Origin: Blasia pusilla
Taxonomy: Eukaryota > Marchantiophyta > Marchantiopsida > Blasiales
DNA length: 64,000 bases
Direction of reading: 5' to 3'
NCBI GenBank assembly: GCA_050084515.1
Contig: CM114273.1
Span: 13,826,001 to 13,890,000, forward strand
This document shows, piece after piece, positions 1 through 10,409 of this stretch; the stretch's first letter is position 1, and each line of letters begins with the position of its first letter. A program made the translations under genes and the position numbers. The notes beneath the pieces were generated by a model that was not told where the DNA came from, searched no databases, and saw only the letters and a list, made by a program, of their open reading frames with translations.

Positions 1-360
1 TTCAAGCGAAACCCATTGACGCGCGAGTATTGCCACGAGGAAGGAATCATACGTACCGGCGGCAGGAAGCGCTGCGAGAAACTTGCAACGGAGAGGGATG
101 GAAAGAAAAGACCTAAACCGTATCTCCGAAGGGAGAAAGAGGGAACGTTCAGAGAGCTCGTGCCCAAATTAGGGCTTCTTTCGCTCCTTCGAACCCCCAG
201 AGTCGATCTACACCGTCGATCTCGAAAGTCACGGGTATCGATGCGAGCATCTAAACCGTCCTCTATCCCTTCGCAGTTTCACTATCCGCTACTCGTGTCA
301 TGTGGTTTAGGGTTCTTCTAATCCGATAGCCAAACCCTAAACGACCAGCAATAGGAACCA
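1..360. promoter_or_regulatory. Promoter-like edge with two telo-box motifs
   Basis: The stretch is richer in GC than the sequence after it. It carries the plant telo-box core in both orientations: TTTAGGGTT near 305 and AAACCCTAAA near 335. Such motifs are common upstream of translation and ribosome genes in plants. A gene starting to the left and read leftward is possible but cannot be seen. The open frame at 16-321 looks like no known protein and is not called. Confidence 0.25.
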
Positions 361-824
361 AATAGGAGCACTTGAAAATATATCTTCTGGATTACATGAT
401 ACATGAAGGGAGGGGAAGAAAGTAATTGTAGGACATATCAATAGACATATCAATAGGTTACATGATTTTTTTTTTTAAAAATTACAAAAGTTATGAAGAT
501 AATCTTAATTAACAAAAATTATGAGACAATTTGTGAGCTTGCAATGGTCATACGACATAAGGGTTTAAACCACACTGAAGGGCAATCATTGGTTTCAAAA
601 TGCTATCATTTTTTTAACTATTAACAATCACATGACACTTGTAAATGACTACTATTATGATGCTTGTGCTATGCAAGGGAAAGATGAAGGGTTTTTTTTG
701 GTAAGTTGCTAACGATTGTGAACATATAAAGTGTGCTCAAGTGAGGTTTTTGCCATTTCAAGAATTTTATTTCATCCAAGTATTTCTTTATACACTACAT
801 TTGGTATATAATCACTTTCCTTAT
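361..824. other. AT-rich spacer, nothing recognised
   Basis: AT-rich sequence with short homopolymer runs. I see no coding signal or repeat boundary. Confidence 0.4.
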
Positions 825-2010
825 TTAAATGTTCATCATTCCAACTCTAATGTGGATGGAACTTCTCATCCTTGCTGTAGAGAATGCTACATACAATTGA
901 CCATGAGAAAATACGGGAGTAGGCAAGTAAATGCCAACCTTTTGTAAAGTTTGACCTTGAGACTTATTAATAGTTAGAGCAAAAGCTAGGCGAATAGGGA
1001 ATTGAAACCTCCGCAAATCAAATGGCAAACCAAAGTCAGATGCAATCAATGGCATACGTGGAATAAAAACTCCATCTCCAATATTTTTCCATGTGATGAT
1101 TTCAACATCTATGCAATATTGCATAAATCCACGAATCACCAATCTAGTCGCGTTTGCTTGTCCATGTGACCCATTCATGTTTTGTAAGAGCATGATTGGT
1201 GCACCAATTTTCAAACACAGACGATGCGGAGGTAGTCCAGAAGGCAAGCATGTGTTTGAAAATTCAGTTGGATAGATATGGCTCATCCCCTCATCCAGAA
1301 TAAAATCAATGCTCAAGTAAATATGCTCTTGTACATAATATATAATGAATTGGTGAGAAGAAGTAATATTACTATCCAAACTTCCCCAAACAAAAAATTC
1401 CAATAAGAGAATTAGAAGCATAGAAGGATTGCCTATCTAGGAAACCGGGACATAACATCTCCATTTATTTTTTCAACATCCCTATTCCTCAGTGTCAAAA
1501 TTGCAATATCTCTCAAGAAATCAATGTCATGGAATCGGCTTAGAGAATTTCCATAGATCAAATCAATAAGATCGCATTATCTTGTTACTCTTAGTGACAA
1601 TTCCAAATGGTAAATGTATAAAGTCTTCTCCCAAATGAGGATGCAAAGGTACACAACCCCCTCCCACTTCCAGTAACCAATCAACAAAAGCTTATTGTTC
1701 AATACGCAAATCACTTTAGACCAAAGAGATTACCTCTTTATTGTGGCTTGGACGATTTGCGACCGATCCCCATGACAAACAACAGGTAAATCTTGACGAG
1801 AGTTACCACCAAATATCGTGAGTTTTCCACCAAATGGTAAATGTCGTAGATCATCAAAGACCATTCCCATGGTATCTTGTAAAGTGTGTTTCACGACTTC
1901 GAATGCTCAACGATGAGTAATAGGTATGATATTTTCATAATCATTGGCATGTTCATAACAATAACAAATTGCAAACACACTCAACAAGGTCACTTCCAAT
2001 TTGGGACTAT
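825..2010 (-). pseudogene. Helitron-type PIF1 helicase, decayed C-terminal part
   Basis: The longest open piece (1421 down to 825, about 198 codons) reads like the end of the Rep/helicase protein of plant Helitrons. Landmarks are the block YPTEF..SGLPPH.L.LK.GAPIMLL, then VFIPRMPL, FQFPIRLAFALTINKSQGQT, and YLPTPVFSHGQLYVA. Upstream on the same strand, around 1,900-1,780, another frame gives GGKLTIFGGNSRQDLPVV, the helicase block around FGG.FRQ. Frames are broken between the two pieces, and the Rep nuclease domain is absent. Family knowledge: these proteins move Helitrons by rolling-circle replication. This copy is inactive. I could not find the TC...CTAG termini. Confidence 0.8.
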
Positions 2011-2728
2011 CTCATAGCCTTATGCTTTGCACCACAAATTTTTTTAAGAGTTCCAATCACACTTTCAATGGTCAAACCACACATCAACCATTCCCCCTTC
2101 TCCCATGTGACAAGTTGGAAACCCACACACATCTTTCCTATCTTCTTCATTTCTACAATTTCACTATTCCAACATCTTTGTCTACTTCTCTTTTCAAATT
2201 TTGGTTTTGTTTGAAATGTATTATCGATATCTTGTGGAGGTCTGAGGAACCTCAACAGGGCCAATCACAATAGGCTGGTAGGGGAAGTAGGTCATCAATA
2301 TGTACATAAAACTCCAATACTCAATGTCATCCTTTGCCATGTGAAGGGAGGTATAGGAAAACACTGCTAAAATGGAACATTGCATGAGGATCCTTTATTT
2401 TACCTTATGTGTTATAAGTGCACAATGTATAGGGGAAATTCATGTAAGTATATGTGTGAGGACAATAGAGGTTTATATCCAACACAATAGTTCTTATGTT
2501 TGATCCTTATATAAAAATTGAGAGTTTCCCCCAAAATTTCCACTTCCAACCCTTTACTTCACAGTATGCGAATACGCTTTAATACTACTAAGAAATCATG
2601 ATTTACAAGTAATAATCTCTATATATACTATGGATGATATACAAAGACCTCCGAGTCAAACGCAAAAGCAATGTTACACCACTATCCACATCTTTTCCCA
2701 ACTAATACCAAAACAAATATTTGATGTT
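2011..2728. other. Spacer between Helitron remnant and G2 element
   Basis: Low-complexity AT-rich sequence. It may hold further decayed Helitron sequence, but I see no motif that proves it. Confidence 0.3.
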
Positions 2729-3050
2729 TGTCACATTTTAGTTATCCCTTAGATAGTTATTTGGGAAAAGGGACTCGACAAGTAGAGTTCTACCGCGTTG
2801 TCGGCATAGAGGGTTATCGCTGACTCAACGGGTTGCTCATGCGTAACTTTGTGCTGAGATGTCAGATGAGGCTGCCTATAAGTCTGTTGTGTCGAAAACA
2901 TTGTTCACGGTGATTTCCCTATTTTGATCTTAGTCACTCAGCTGAACTGTTGATCGAGTCAATGGTCACCCGATAACTTATGCACGCAAGTTATTGTTTG
3001 GATGGTTGTTTTTGGGGGAAGAATCTTTTGGCTCTTGTAGATTGATGGCG
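2729..3050 (+). repeat. G2 5' terminal module B' (partial)
   Basis: Starts TGTCACATTTTAG, shares TAGAGTTCTACCGCG, and continues to GGGGGAAGA.TCTTTTGGCTC. It matches the start of the units at 22,648 and 25,297. It then runs directly into leader sequence without the A' module that follows B' in those copies. A short unrelated insertion lies around 2,757-2,782. Confidence 0.65.
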
Positions 3051-3434
3051 GGCGTGTTCAAGTTACCAATTCGAGTCCCATTTCCCGCAATTGTCTCATG
3101 TCATTGAGGGTGTTGGATTTCGGGTGGAGTTGGTGCTACATGGGTATAGCGATGATGACGAGTGTAGACTTCTTGCATGTGTAGCATGTTGGTGGATATA
3201 GGGTGGTTTCCCGAGTAGGGGTTACGTGTATGATCCAAGAGTATGCTTGTAACTAAGGTGAGTTAGTCGGAAGGCTGAGGGTGAGCCCGAGTGTTGAGTG
3301 TGCGTGAGTTCAGGTATGTCTTCACATGATTTGCATTAGCGTAGGTGAGCTAGTGAGGAGTGTGGGAGACTCTTGATGAGTCTGAGTACTTGAGCGTATG
3401 AGGTAGAGTTGTCACCACGATATTCTTCCAAGGT

Positions 3435-3867
3435 TTGGAAGATCGAGGTAGTGCAAGCAGTGGTAGAGGAGTGACACGGAGTGGAGTCAGGTATCAAGGG
3501 GTTTCGAGTGAGGAACCACCCCGACTCCCATCTGTGGCTGGATCATCATCACTATATAATGGGTATGGTTATGAGATCGCAGATAGAGATAGTGTCATGT
3601 GGGGAGAGATGGACAACATTGATCATCGAGACATGCGTCATTTCTTGGGTGCGATATGCACCATAGACCTTGATGACTTCATCCAGGAGTTCGACACATT
3701 GTGCGAGTTCCAAGAGATACAAGCCCCTGCACAGTTCAAGCCCTTCATGGCATGGAAGGGTTTGTTCCAACATTTAGAGGGTCCTCCAATGGATGATTAA
3801 ATGGAGTTCCAATCTTTACACTTAGTAGAGAACGATGCTTGGAGGATGTATTGGGCTCCAGGGTATG
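3435..3867 (+). pseudogene. G2 Gag, N-terminal fragment
   Basis: The open frame gives a protein with the same layout as the Gag start in G1 copy 2. It has a run like R.GVTRSGVRYQG..SEEPP, then a stretch ending FMAWKGLFQHLEGPPMDD, against IAWNSMFQHLEGAPMDN in copy 2. A stop follows at 3,798, but homology continues to the WAPG residues just before 3,864. There G1 copy 1 interrupts the frame, and the reading resumes at 10,410. Gag would form the retrotransposon particle. The fragment is not functional. Confidence 0.65.
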
Positions 3868-4632
3868 TGTCGTGCGTATACACATCGCTACAAAACATAC
3901 ATCGCTATCACCGAACACACACACAAACACGTACAATCTCATGCTAACTCATGGCACACAAACAACGAGACGAGAAGTACCAAAATATCTCCAATAAAAA
4001 TAAGTAGATTTCACATCACATTTCACACCAAGCTCTCCATGGTATGCACTCTCTCTCATGTCAAACCAAACCCACTCTACTAATGAGAGGTTTGGGATAC
4101 ACACACAAGGCAAGGAGGACCCTAGTTCCGCCACCTCATGCCAAGAGGTTCAACAAAGAGAGAATAAGCTCTCAAACTCTCTCTCCTTGAGGTATACCCC
4201 TTCCCTCTCCCAAGCTCTCTCCATGGTAACCTATGGTCCCAAGTCACCTCCTTGGCTCTTGACCTGATGTAAGAGGTCAAGGATCACTTACCAAAATAGA
4301 AAGTTGACAATATATTCAAAATGGTACTGACCTAAAATAGCAAGTTCCTCAATATGGCTCCAAATGAGCCGAAACGAAGGGGAAACCTACTCTCTCAGGT
4401 TTTCTGGGGCCTCAGCAGGTCATCCTCAACCTCTTAAACATGTCCTTCACTACTCATGAAGATGGTCTACTAGATCTCACCAAACTATCCGAAAAGACGT
4501 GATAGTTGTCGTGCGCATACACATCACTACATAATATACATCGATGTTACTGAACACACACACAAACACGTACAATCCTATGCTAACATGGCATCCAAAC
4601 GACGAAACGAGAAGTATCAAAATATCTCCAAT
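3868..4632 (-). repeat. G1 copy 1 3' terminal block A-B-A
   Basis: Two near-identical A modules (3,868-3,995 and 4,507-4,632, about 127 bp) flank module B (3,996-4,504). In the element's direction the order is polypurine tract (rc of CGCCCCCC at 4,633), A, the dinucleotide AC, B, A. A ends CGACA and B starts TATCACG. The stretch from 4,633 to 4,812 is the untranslated tail of the polyprotein. Confidence 0.8.
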
Positions 4633-4812
4633 CGCCCCCCTAACTGGTGGTTAGGTCCCTTTAACTCCAGATAGCCATCTATTCCTACCTACAATGATAT
4701 ACATCTCTCAGACGCTAAGAGCAAAAAGGTCGAGTACTCATGTGACTCCATCATTAGTCACCTTCTTGTCATCCATGTCGCAGACACAAGTCGGAATCTA
4801 GAACTACCTACT

Positions 4813-5346
4813 CTATGTATATCTGGGACACATCCATCGTCCCTGAGGAATCCTAGTGAGAGGTGGCGTCAAACATGCCATATGCCATCCTCTCGAACAT
4901 CCATCACAGACTAGCATCGTGGGTGCACCACGAGCGGAACCACACAACATACATCGCAAGCTTGCATGAACTACTGCTAAGCTTGGATCAACTATACCGT
5001 CAATATTAGGAAGGTAACATGGTGCACAGTTACGCACACGATCCTTCCAAACCATACCATTGCGTCCCTCCAATAAGAGAACACCAGATGGCCAAATCTC
5101 ACGAATCCTCAAGATAGTGCGCCCTGCAGTCACATCCAACGTTGTGGGTGTCGTCTGCTGCAAGTAGACATAGTCTCCCTGATGAAACCTCCGGATAGTA
5201 GGTCGATAATCACCTCTCCTAATAGTCGTATATCTCAACATATCCCGATGTTGCGCAATTGCCAAGTTCTCAAACGCCATGGATATCACTCTGGAACAAC
5301 TCAGCCCTCTAAGAACATGCTTGCATCCATACATTAGGATCATCAA
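4813..5346 (-). pseudogene. G1 copy 1 integrase C-terminus with PHD finger
   Basis: One open frame of about 177 codons. The first two thirds look like the SH3-like end of a Ty3 integrase, with HQGDYVYLQQ, then a block ending VWKDRVRNCAPCYLP. The last 50 residues form a PHD zinc finger of C4HC3 type. Its ligands are CMLC, CDGC, GWH, MAC and a final CPRY, where the last cysteine has become tyrosine; copy 2 keeps CPRC there. In chromatin proteins PHD fingers read histone tails. On an integrase the likely role is to steer insertion to certain chromatin, which is inference. The piece overlaps the integrase core frame by 38 bases, marking a frameshift. Confidence 0.8.
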
Positions 5347-6200
5347 GGTTCAACACCTCACCAACATCTCGACCAGTGGCCGTAGGTAAATCTAGCTCTC
5401 GGCGATAAAACAAAAAGTATGGTGAGAAAGACGCTAAGGATGCTTGCCTGGTGAATCTGTATCCCATCGCCAACCACGGTAAATGAAGGTCCCAATCTCC
5501 TAGATGACCTCTCTGCAAGCCATACTTGTGCATCGTCTGATCACACAAGGCCTGAAACTCTCGGCAAAACTCCATACCCTGGTCTGTCAACACCTCAGCT
5601 GGTGTGCCATAATGACTTAACACTCGATCTAAGAAGGCATACGCTACTCCCTCACTTACCTTGTTAGGCAATGCAACCAACTTTATCCACTTCGAGAAGT
5701 GCTCGACCATCACCAACACATAACAACTATGGCGCTCTATCAAAAGGGGTAATCACTATGGACTAGTATGACGGGTTGAAAAGCAACCCGTCGGATCCCG
5801 ACAGGTTGCACATTGTGTCACTATATTGAGAGTAGACCAGCGGTCTATTAGGTCTTGCAAAATCCAAGCTCCATCTATAACCTAAACCCATGATTGGAAG
5901 TGGATGCAATTATGGAGTCGGAGCATTAAACGATATCCATACCCGATCACAAACCATGCACCTGGCAACAAACTGCTGAATGTCAGTCTGCATGCATCGC
6001 CACGAATACTCTATCTCGAGCAAGTTGTACGTCCGCTTCACTCCAAAATGATCCAACTCCTCGTGGGCATGACGCACCAAACGTGCTCTTTGCGAAGGAT
6101 GAGGCACTACACGCACTCTACCATCCTCCCACACTCGCAACACATGCCTCCCACCAGAACCATCTGGCTCGCTGTAGGATTTGATCCCGCTCTCTAGCAC
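5309..6200 (-). pseudogene. G1 copy 1 integrase core with H2C2 zinc domain
   Basis: The N-terminal zinc domain is visible: HAHEELDHFGVKRTY, then CMVC. The first catalytic Asp block is weak here. The second is intact (EVLTDQGMEF). The third block, with the catalytic Glu, is deleted: the frame jumps from LCDQT to HKYGLQRG, while copy 2 has about 25 more residues there. The fold end LPWLAMGYRFTRQASLASFSPYFLFY follows. The deletion makes this integrase inactive. It belongs to the Ty3 DDE class, not to the tyrosine recombinases. Confidence 0.8.
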
Positions 6201-6209
6201 ACACTATGC

Positions 6210-7046
6210 TCGCGATGCTGTTAGTACGCACATACTCCAAGACCACTCCATCGTCGTGAATGTCCCGACCACCTATCGTCTCCTTACCGGCCTCTAGATC
6301 TAAGGACTCTCCATCAGACCTCGCCATCGAAGTCTCAATAATCTGGCTTTCCATAGCGAACAAGCCCAAATAGGCTGACACGTGCCATCCTGGCACCAAC
6401 TCCTCATCGCTCTCACCACGCCAACGAGCTCCAGTTGCATCTCGCTGACTTGGGCATGGGTTGCGGCTCAAACCATTTATATCTTGGTTGAGCATCCAGG
6501 TCTATGCACCATGTGGAAGTCATACTCTTGTAACAATAGAGCCCACCTCACAAGCTTCCCTATAATCTTGTTGGACTCCATCAACCACTAAAGTGGTCGA
6601 TGATCAGTAATGATGGTAAAGGGATTATCGAATAGATAATACCTGAAATGTGCGACAGCTCACACTATAGCCAAACACTCACCCTCATACGAGCTATACT
6701 TCGTATCTGTAGCGTTGTTCGAGCGACTAGCGTAAGCCACCACAAACTCTCTACCATCATCGTCATGGTGGGTGAGGGCTCCAGGCCCCAACATGCTCCA
6801 ATCGGTATGCAACTAGAAAGGACACCCCCTGATCGGTCTCCTCAATATGGGCGCTGACGTCAATCTATCCTTCAGCAACTAAAATGCTCTCTCTTGCTCA
6901 TCCTCCCAATGCTACTCCTGCTCCACCTTGATAAGCAAGGTTAGCGGTTTTGCAATCGAACTGAAACCCTTGATGTATCGTCGATAGAAGTTTTCCAATC
7001 CCATGAATGCACGAACTCGACTCACAACTATAAGGCGTGGAATGTG
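6210..7046 (-). pseudogene. G1 copy 1 RNase H and connection region
   Basis: Homologous to copy 2 RNase H (14,623-15,300). Readable parts are the Gly-rich Leu-Gly-Pro-Gly block near 6,780, the ALTIxDHxP-type block, and the tail with LNQDINGLSRNPCPSQRDATGARW (6,495 downward). Frames are broken several times. It is cut from RT by the insertion at 7,047. Confidence 0.65.
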
Positions 7047-8321
7047 TTGTCGTATAGTAAAATCAACTAGTATGTAAACTCCTTCGTCATTAAGTGTTAA
7101 ATAGAGTTTTATTAGTATTAAGTAAATTTGCTTAGAAAAAGGAAATTCTTATGTTTAAACCTCTTTATGATGTCTCTTTTATGCGGGCCCAATTTTAGAA
7201 AAGGAGGTAATAAATAAAAGATGACTTTATAAAAGTAAAGTAGTTGCTTTAATGAAAAGCAAAAGTAGTCTTGGTTGGTGGTTAGGTTAGTTGGGGTAAT
7301 TTGGAAAATATCAAGTGGATAAAAAAAGATATTTTGGAAGAGTTAAGAGGAAATTTACTTGTGTCAAAATGTGATTGGCTAAGCCTTGAAAGGAAGCCAT
7401 GTGGCACAAGATAAGATAAGCTTTATTTCGTACTCTTATGGATCCCTTATGAGTATATAAAGAGGAGGGACCTTCAAGGGTTTATCACCTTCTATTCCAC
7501 ATCTTGAGTCTCTCGTCTCTCTCTTGAGTGTATGGCTTTGGGATTGCTTGCTCTTCCAATGAGAATGGATCACCCCTCTTGGGAGAGTAACTTCACCATG
7601 GTCTATTCTTCGAGAGGTTTCTAGAGTGTGGTGCGTGTGTGTGTGGGGATGAGAGGTTTGTCACCTTAGAGGATTTTAGTCATACTAAAATAGCGGATGT
7701 TTTGGCTTGTTACTTTCCCAATGAGAGTGGATTACCCTTCTTGGGAGAATAACTCCACCAAAACCCATTCTTGAGGAGAGTAGAGAATGTTTGTCAAGCA
7801 TGGATAGGGATGGAGCACGAGTTGTGCCCGACTTTCCTTTCCTCAATCCTTACCATGTCAAGGTACTCTTTGTAGATAGGCACTGGTTCACTTGCTATTT
7901 AGTTTATCACTTTGGGGAGGCGTTCATGAACCAGGTCATGCAATCTCCAACTCTGGTGATTATTCCTATCGTCACATATGGAAGGACATGGGATTGTACT
8001 TTGTATGTCCTTATATAGCGATCCATGGATGTCAATAGGCCTGCTCAAGTAGGGTTTAACACTAGTTGTGCTATCTTCCTCGTGTACAAGCGTAAAATAG
8101 TTTATAGGGATTTTATAGTTAGGAATTTCGGGGTCCGATATTATGAAGAAGTGATCGCCTCGGTACTTCCATTTGTGATACCTGTCGTGAGAGAATGGAG
8201 AGTGTACATCATAATTTTGTATTGAAAAAGTAGAACTTATTAGAGAGTTCACCTTGCATCGACCGCATCTACCGCAGCTAGAAGGCCCGCCCTTGCTCGA
8301 AGAAAGGCTCTCGACATGACA
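7047..8321 (+). mobile_element. 1.27-kb insertion in G1 copy 1, LTR-like with TATA box
   Basis: Comparison with copy 2 (around 15,350) shows about 1.27 kb of extra sequence between GGCGTGGAATG and CGTGAAATAGC. Its ends, TTGTCG and CATGACAA, are short inverted repeats as in an LTR. A TATA box (TATATAAA, 7,454-7,461) followed by CT-rich sequence fits an LTR promoter on the plus strand. A segment of about 90 bp is duplicated inside (near 7,535-7,620 and 7,705-7,790, around GAGAATGGATCACCC). A target duplication is not clear: TGTG against CGTG is the best reading. A solo LTR of another family is my preferred call. Confidence 0.5.
7791..8225 (+). CDS. Unrecognised coding-like stretch inside the 7-8.3 kb insertion
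   Basis: Two successive open pieces (to 8,018, and 8,025-8,225) read like one protein split by a stop. They share aromatic-rich text such as VPDFPFLNPYHVKVLFVDRHWF and YYEEVIASVLPFVIPVVREW. I do not recognise a family. It may be a captured fragment or chance. No start or splice site decides its extent. Confidence 0.2.
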
Positions 8322-9034
8322 ACGTGAAATAGCTTCTACCTTTGTCTGCTGCACACCAAGGCCACCTCGGTATATCGTATGATCCAAGTACTCAATCTAG
8401 TCGTAGAAGAACTTGCACTTGCCTGGATGTACTTTCAACCCATGTAATTCCAATTATCGAAACACCTCCTCTAGATGTCGCTCATGTCCTCAAGCGTGGC
8501 GCTAAAGACTATGATGTCATCAATATCACACATAGCAAAATCCAGACTTGCCAAGATCCTATCCATGATCCTCTGAAACTCAGCCGGGGGTTTTTTAACC
8601 CAAATGGTAAGAACCGCCACTGGTACAAACAATCCTTCCCATGAGGATAAAAGCCCCAAATGCCATCTTCTGCATGTCCTCCAATCTGATAGGCAGCTGA
8701 TGGTATCCGACTCAAAGATCTAGCAAATTGAAGACCTTTGCATGTCCAATAGCATCAAAGATCTCCTCAAGGGTGGGCATGACATACCTATCAGACTTCG
8801 TATGCCGATTGATAGGTTGGTAATCTCAACATATCCGCCCATCCGTCCTGTTGCCATGCACATCCTTCTTAGCGGGCATGACAGTGGCAGATGCATACTC
8901 TCCATGCGACATCTCCACTAATCTTGCTCCAACCAAGTCCTGGCTCCTACTCTGAATCAGAGCCCTCTCCATGTCACTGTACCTGTAGGTTTGTCGGAAG
9001 ATCGTCGTGTCACTTGACAACTCAATGCCAATGC
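8322..9034 (-). pseudogene. G1 copy 1 reverse transcriptase
   Basis: Ty3-type RT in several frames. Visible are IFRQTYRYSDMERALIQSRS, GEYASATVMPAKKDVHGN, the block leading to GYHQL, and the catalytic loop read as CDIDDIIVFS, where the two aspartates are kept. GLKNP.AEFQ lies just before. Homology stops abruptly at about 9,034, where the sequence turns over to an inverted piece. Confidence 0.8.
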
Positions 9035-9800
9035 ATTCAACTCACGACATCATATCCTGGGTTAGGCGATGGACCCAAACTGCTTGACATGGACTTTCAA
9101 CTTAGGAGTAGTTAAGCAGCGTCGTTTGAGGTTGTGACAAATTACAGTTGTGGCGTTGGTGAGCCCCACGCCTACTAAGACGGTTGACGTAGTGGCTGGG
9201 GGCGAGACCCGAGGAGATCAACACACCAAGGGTGATTGAGAGAGACATTCTTGGAATTCTTGGGATGTGTTGCAGGTACGCAGAGAGATGATAGCCACAA
9301 TATCAAGCGTGGTTTCGGGTACTGCACGTGGAGGAGATCCAATTTTATAGTTGGCTAGTGGAGAGCAATCGAGTTCTGTTGTCCAAGACGGGGTTGCACC
9401 ATAGCAATCAATGACATCCACGCCGGAGAGTCCTACAATGGAGACTAGGGAGCTAGATATGGGTCCTAAGTTGATAGGAGGAGAGCGGTGCTGAATACAT
9501 CAGTTCCTTAGGAGTTGTTTTGCATTTAGTATGCATGATTTGGGTAGGATGAGGGGTCCGGGCATGCGCATTGAGTTATCGAGTAATACGCCGATCTTTC
9601 AACAATCCTATAGGTACATTGACATGAAGAGGGCTTTGACTTAGAGTAGGAGCCACGACTTGGTTGGAGTAGGATTAGTTGAGATGTCGCATGGAGAGTA
9701 TGCATCTGCCATTGTTATGCTCGCTAAGAAGGATGTGCATGGCAACTGGACGGAAAGGCGGATATGTGGAGATTACCGACCTATCAATCTCAATCGGATG
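9035..9800 (+). pseudogene. Inverted piece: methyltransferase end, linker and RT start
   Basis: The sequence reads on the plus strand as the last 15-20 residues of the methyltransferase (HHILG.AMDPN.LT, matching RRHVLGQEMDLNFLT in copy 2). The linker VALVSPTPTKTV and the RT start follow, through SHGEYASAIVMLAKKDVHGN and CGDYRPINL. The RT start therefore occurs twice within about 1 kb in opposite directions (9,034-8,770 and 9,565-9,800). It lies inside the TATG-flanked copy 1, so it is an internal inversion of that element, not part of the G2 host. Confidence 0.65.
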
Positions 9801-10405
9801 TGTGGAGATCTATGACGGAGTCAAAAAATATTTTCAATCGGACCTTCCAATAAAAACTAATGGGGAATGTCGTAAATCCCAACGTCTCTTCTCCTACAGA
9901 AATTTTGGCAACGCTTCCGCTCGCCACACTCTCGAACAAAAAATCAGCAAGAAATAACATGAAACGAATGGCTCATGCTCCCATGAGCACTCTCGTGAGC
10001 CATGAAGCGGGGAACACGGTCCCCTAGCCTACAACAAACAGCGAACACCAGCAAGCTCCTCCATCGTAGCTCTCAAATCCTCATTCTCTCATTCGACCCT
10101 CTCTCCTCTCCCAAGCTCTCTCCATGGTAACCTATGGTCCCAAGTCACCTCCTTGGCTCTTGACCTGATGTAAGAGATCAAGGGCCACTTCCCAAAATAG
10201 AAATTTGACCATATACTCAAAATGGTACTTACCTAAAATAAAAAGTTCCTCAATATGGCTCCAAATGAGCCAAAACGAAGGGGAAATCTGCTCTCTCAGG
10301 TTTCCTGGAGCCTCAACATGTCATCCTCCATCACTTGAGCATATCCTCCACTACTCGCAGAGGTGCTCTACTAGATCTTATCGGTCTATCCTAGAAGACG
10401 TGACA
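9801..10405 (-). repeat. G1 copy 1 5' end: module B and hairpin leader
   Basis: Module B (10,405 to 10,106, shortened) is followed in the element's direction by leader sequence, with no A module. The leader contains inverted repeats, for example GGGGA...TCCCC at 10,009-10,024 and an outer GGCTCA...TGAGCC pair at 9,971-10,002. It matches the leader of copy 2. Confidence 0.7.
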
Positions 10406-10409
10406 TATG

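Larger units (their letters stand above)
3868..10405 (-). mobile_element. G1 copy 1: Ty3 retrotransposon with PHD finger, rearranged
   Basis: Bounded by four-base duplications TATG (3,864-3,867 and 10,406-10,409). On the minus strand it begins with module B and leader (10,405 to about 9,800). An inverted piece follows (9,035-9,800, plus strand), then RT, RNase H, integrase and PHD finger, and the 3' block A-B-A (4,632 to 3,868). Gag, protease and most of the methyltransferase are missing. A separate insertion (7,047-8,321) splits the RT/RNase H junction. The element is nested in the Gag reading frame of G2. Confidence 0.8.

Noticed and set aside
16-321. Plus-strand open frame of 101 codons at the left edge
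   Set aside because: Basic composition without any family resemblance. The region looks like promoter or untranslated sequence.
3868-4632. G1 ends as a separate small TRIM element (A-B-A) inserted beside the polyprotein
   Set aside because: The same block sits in the same place in copy 1, copy 2 and G2, and the target duplications enclose the whole element.
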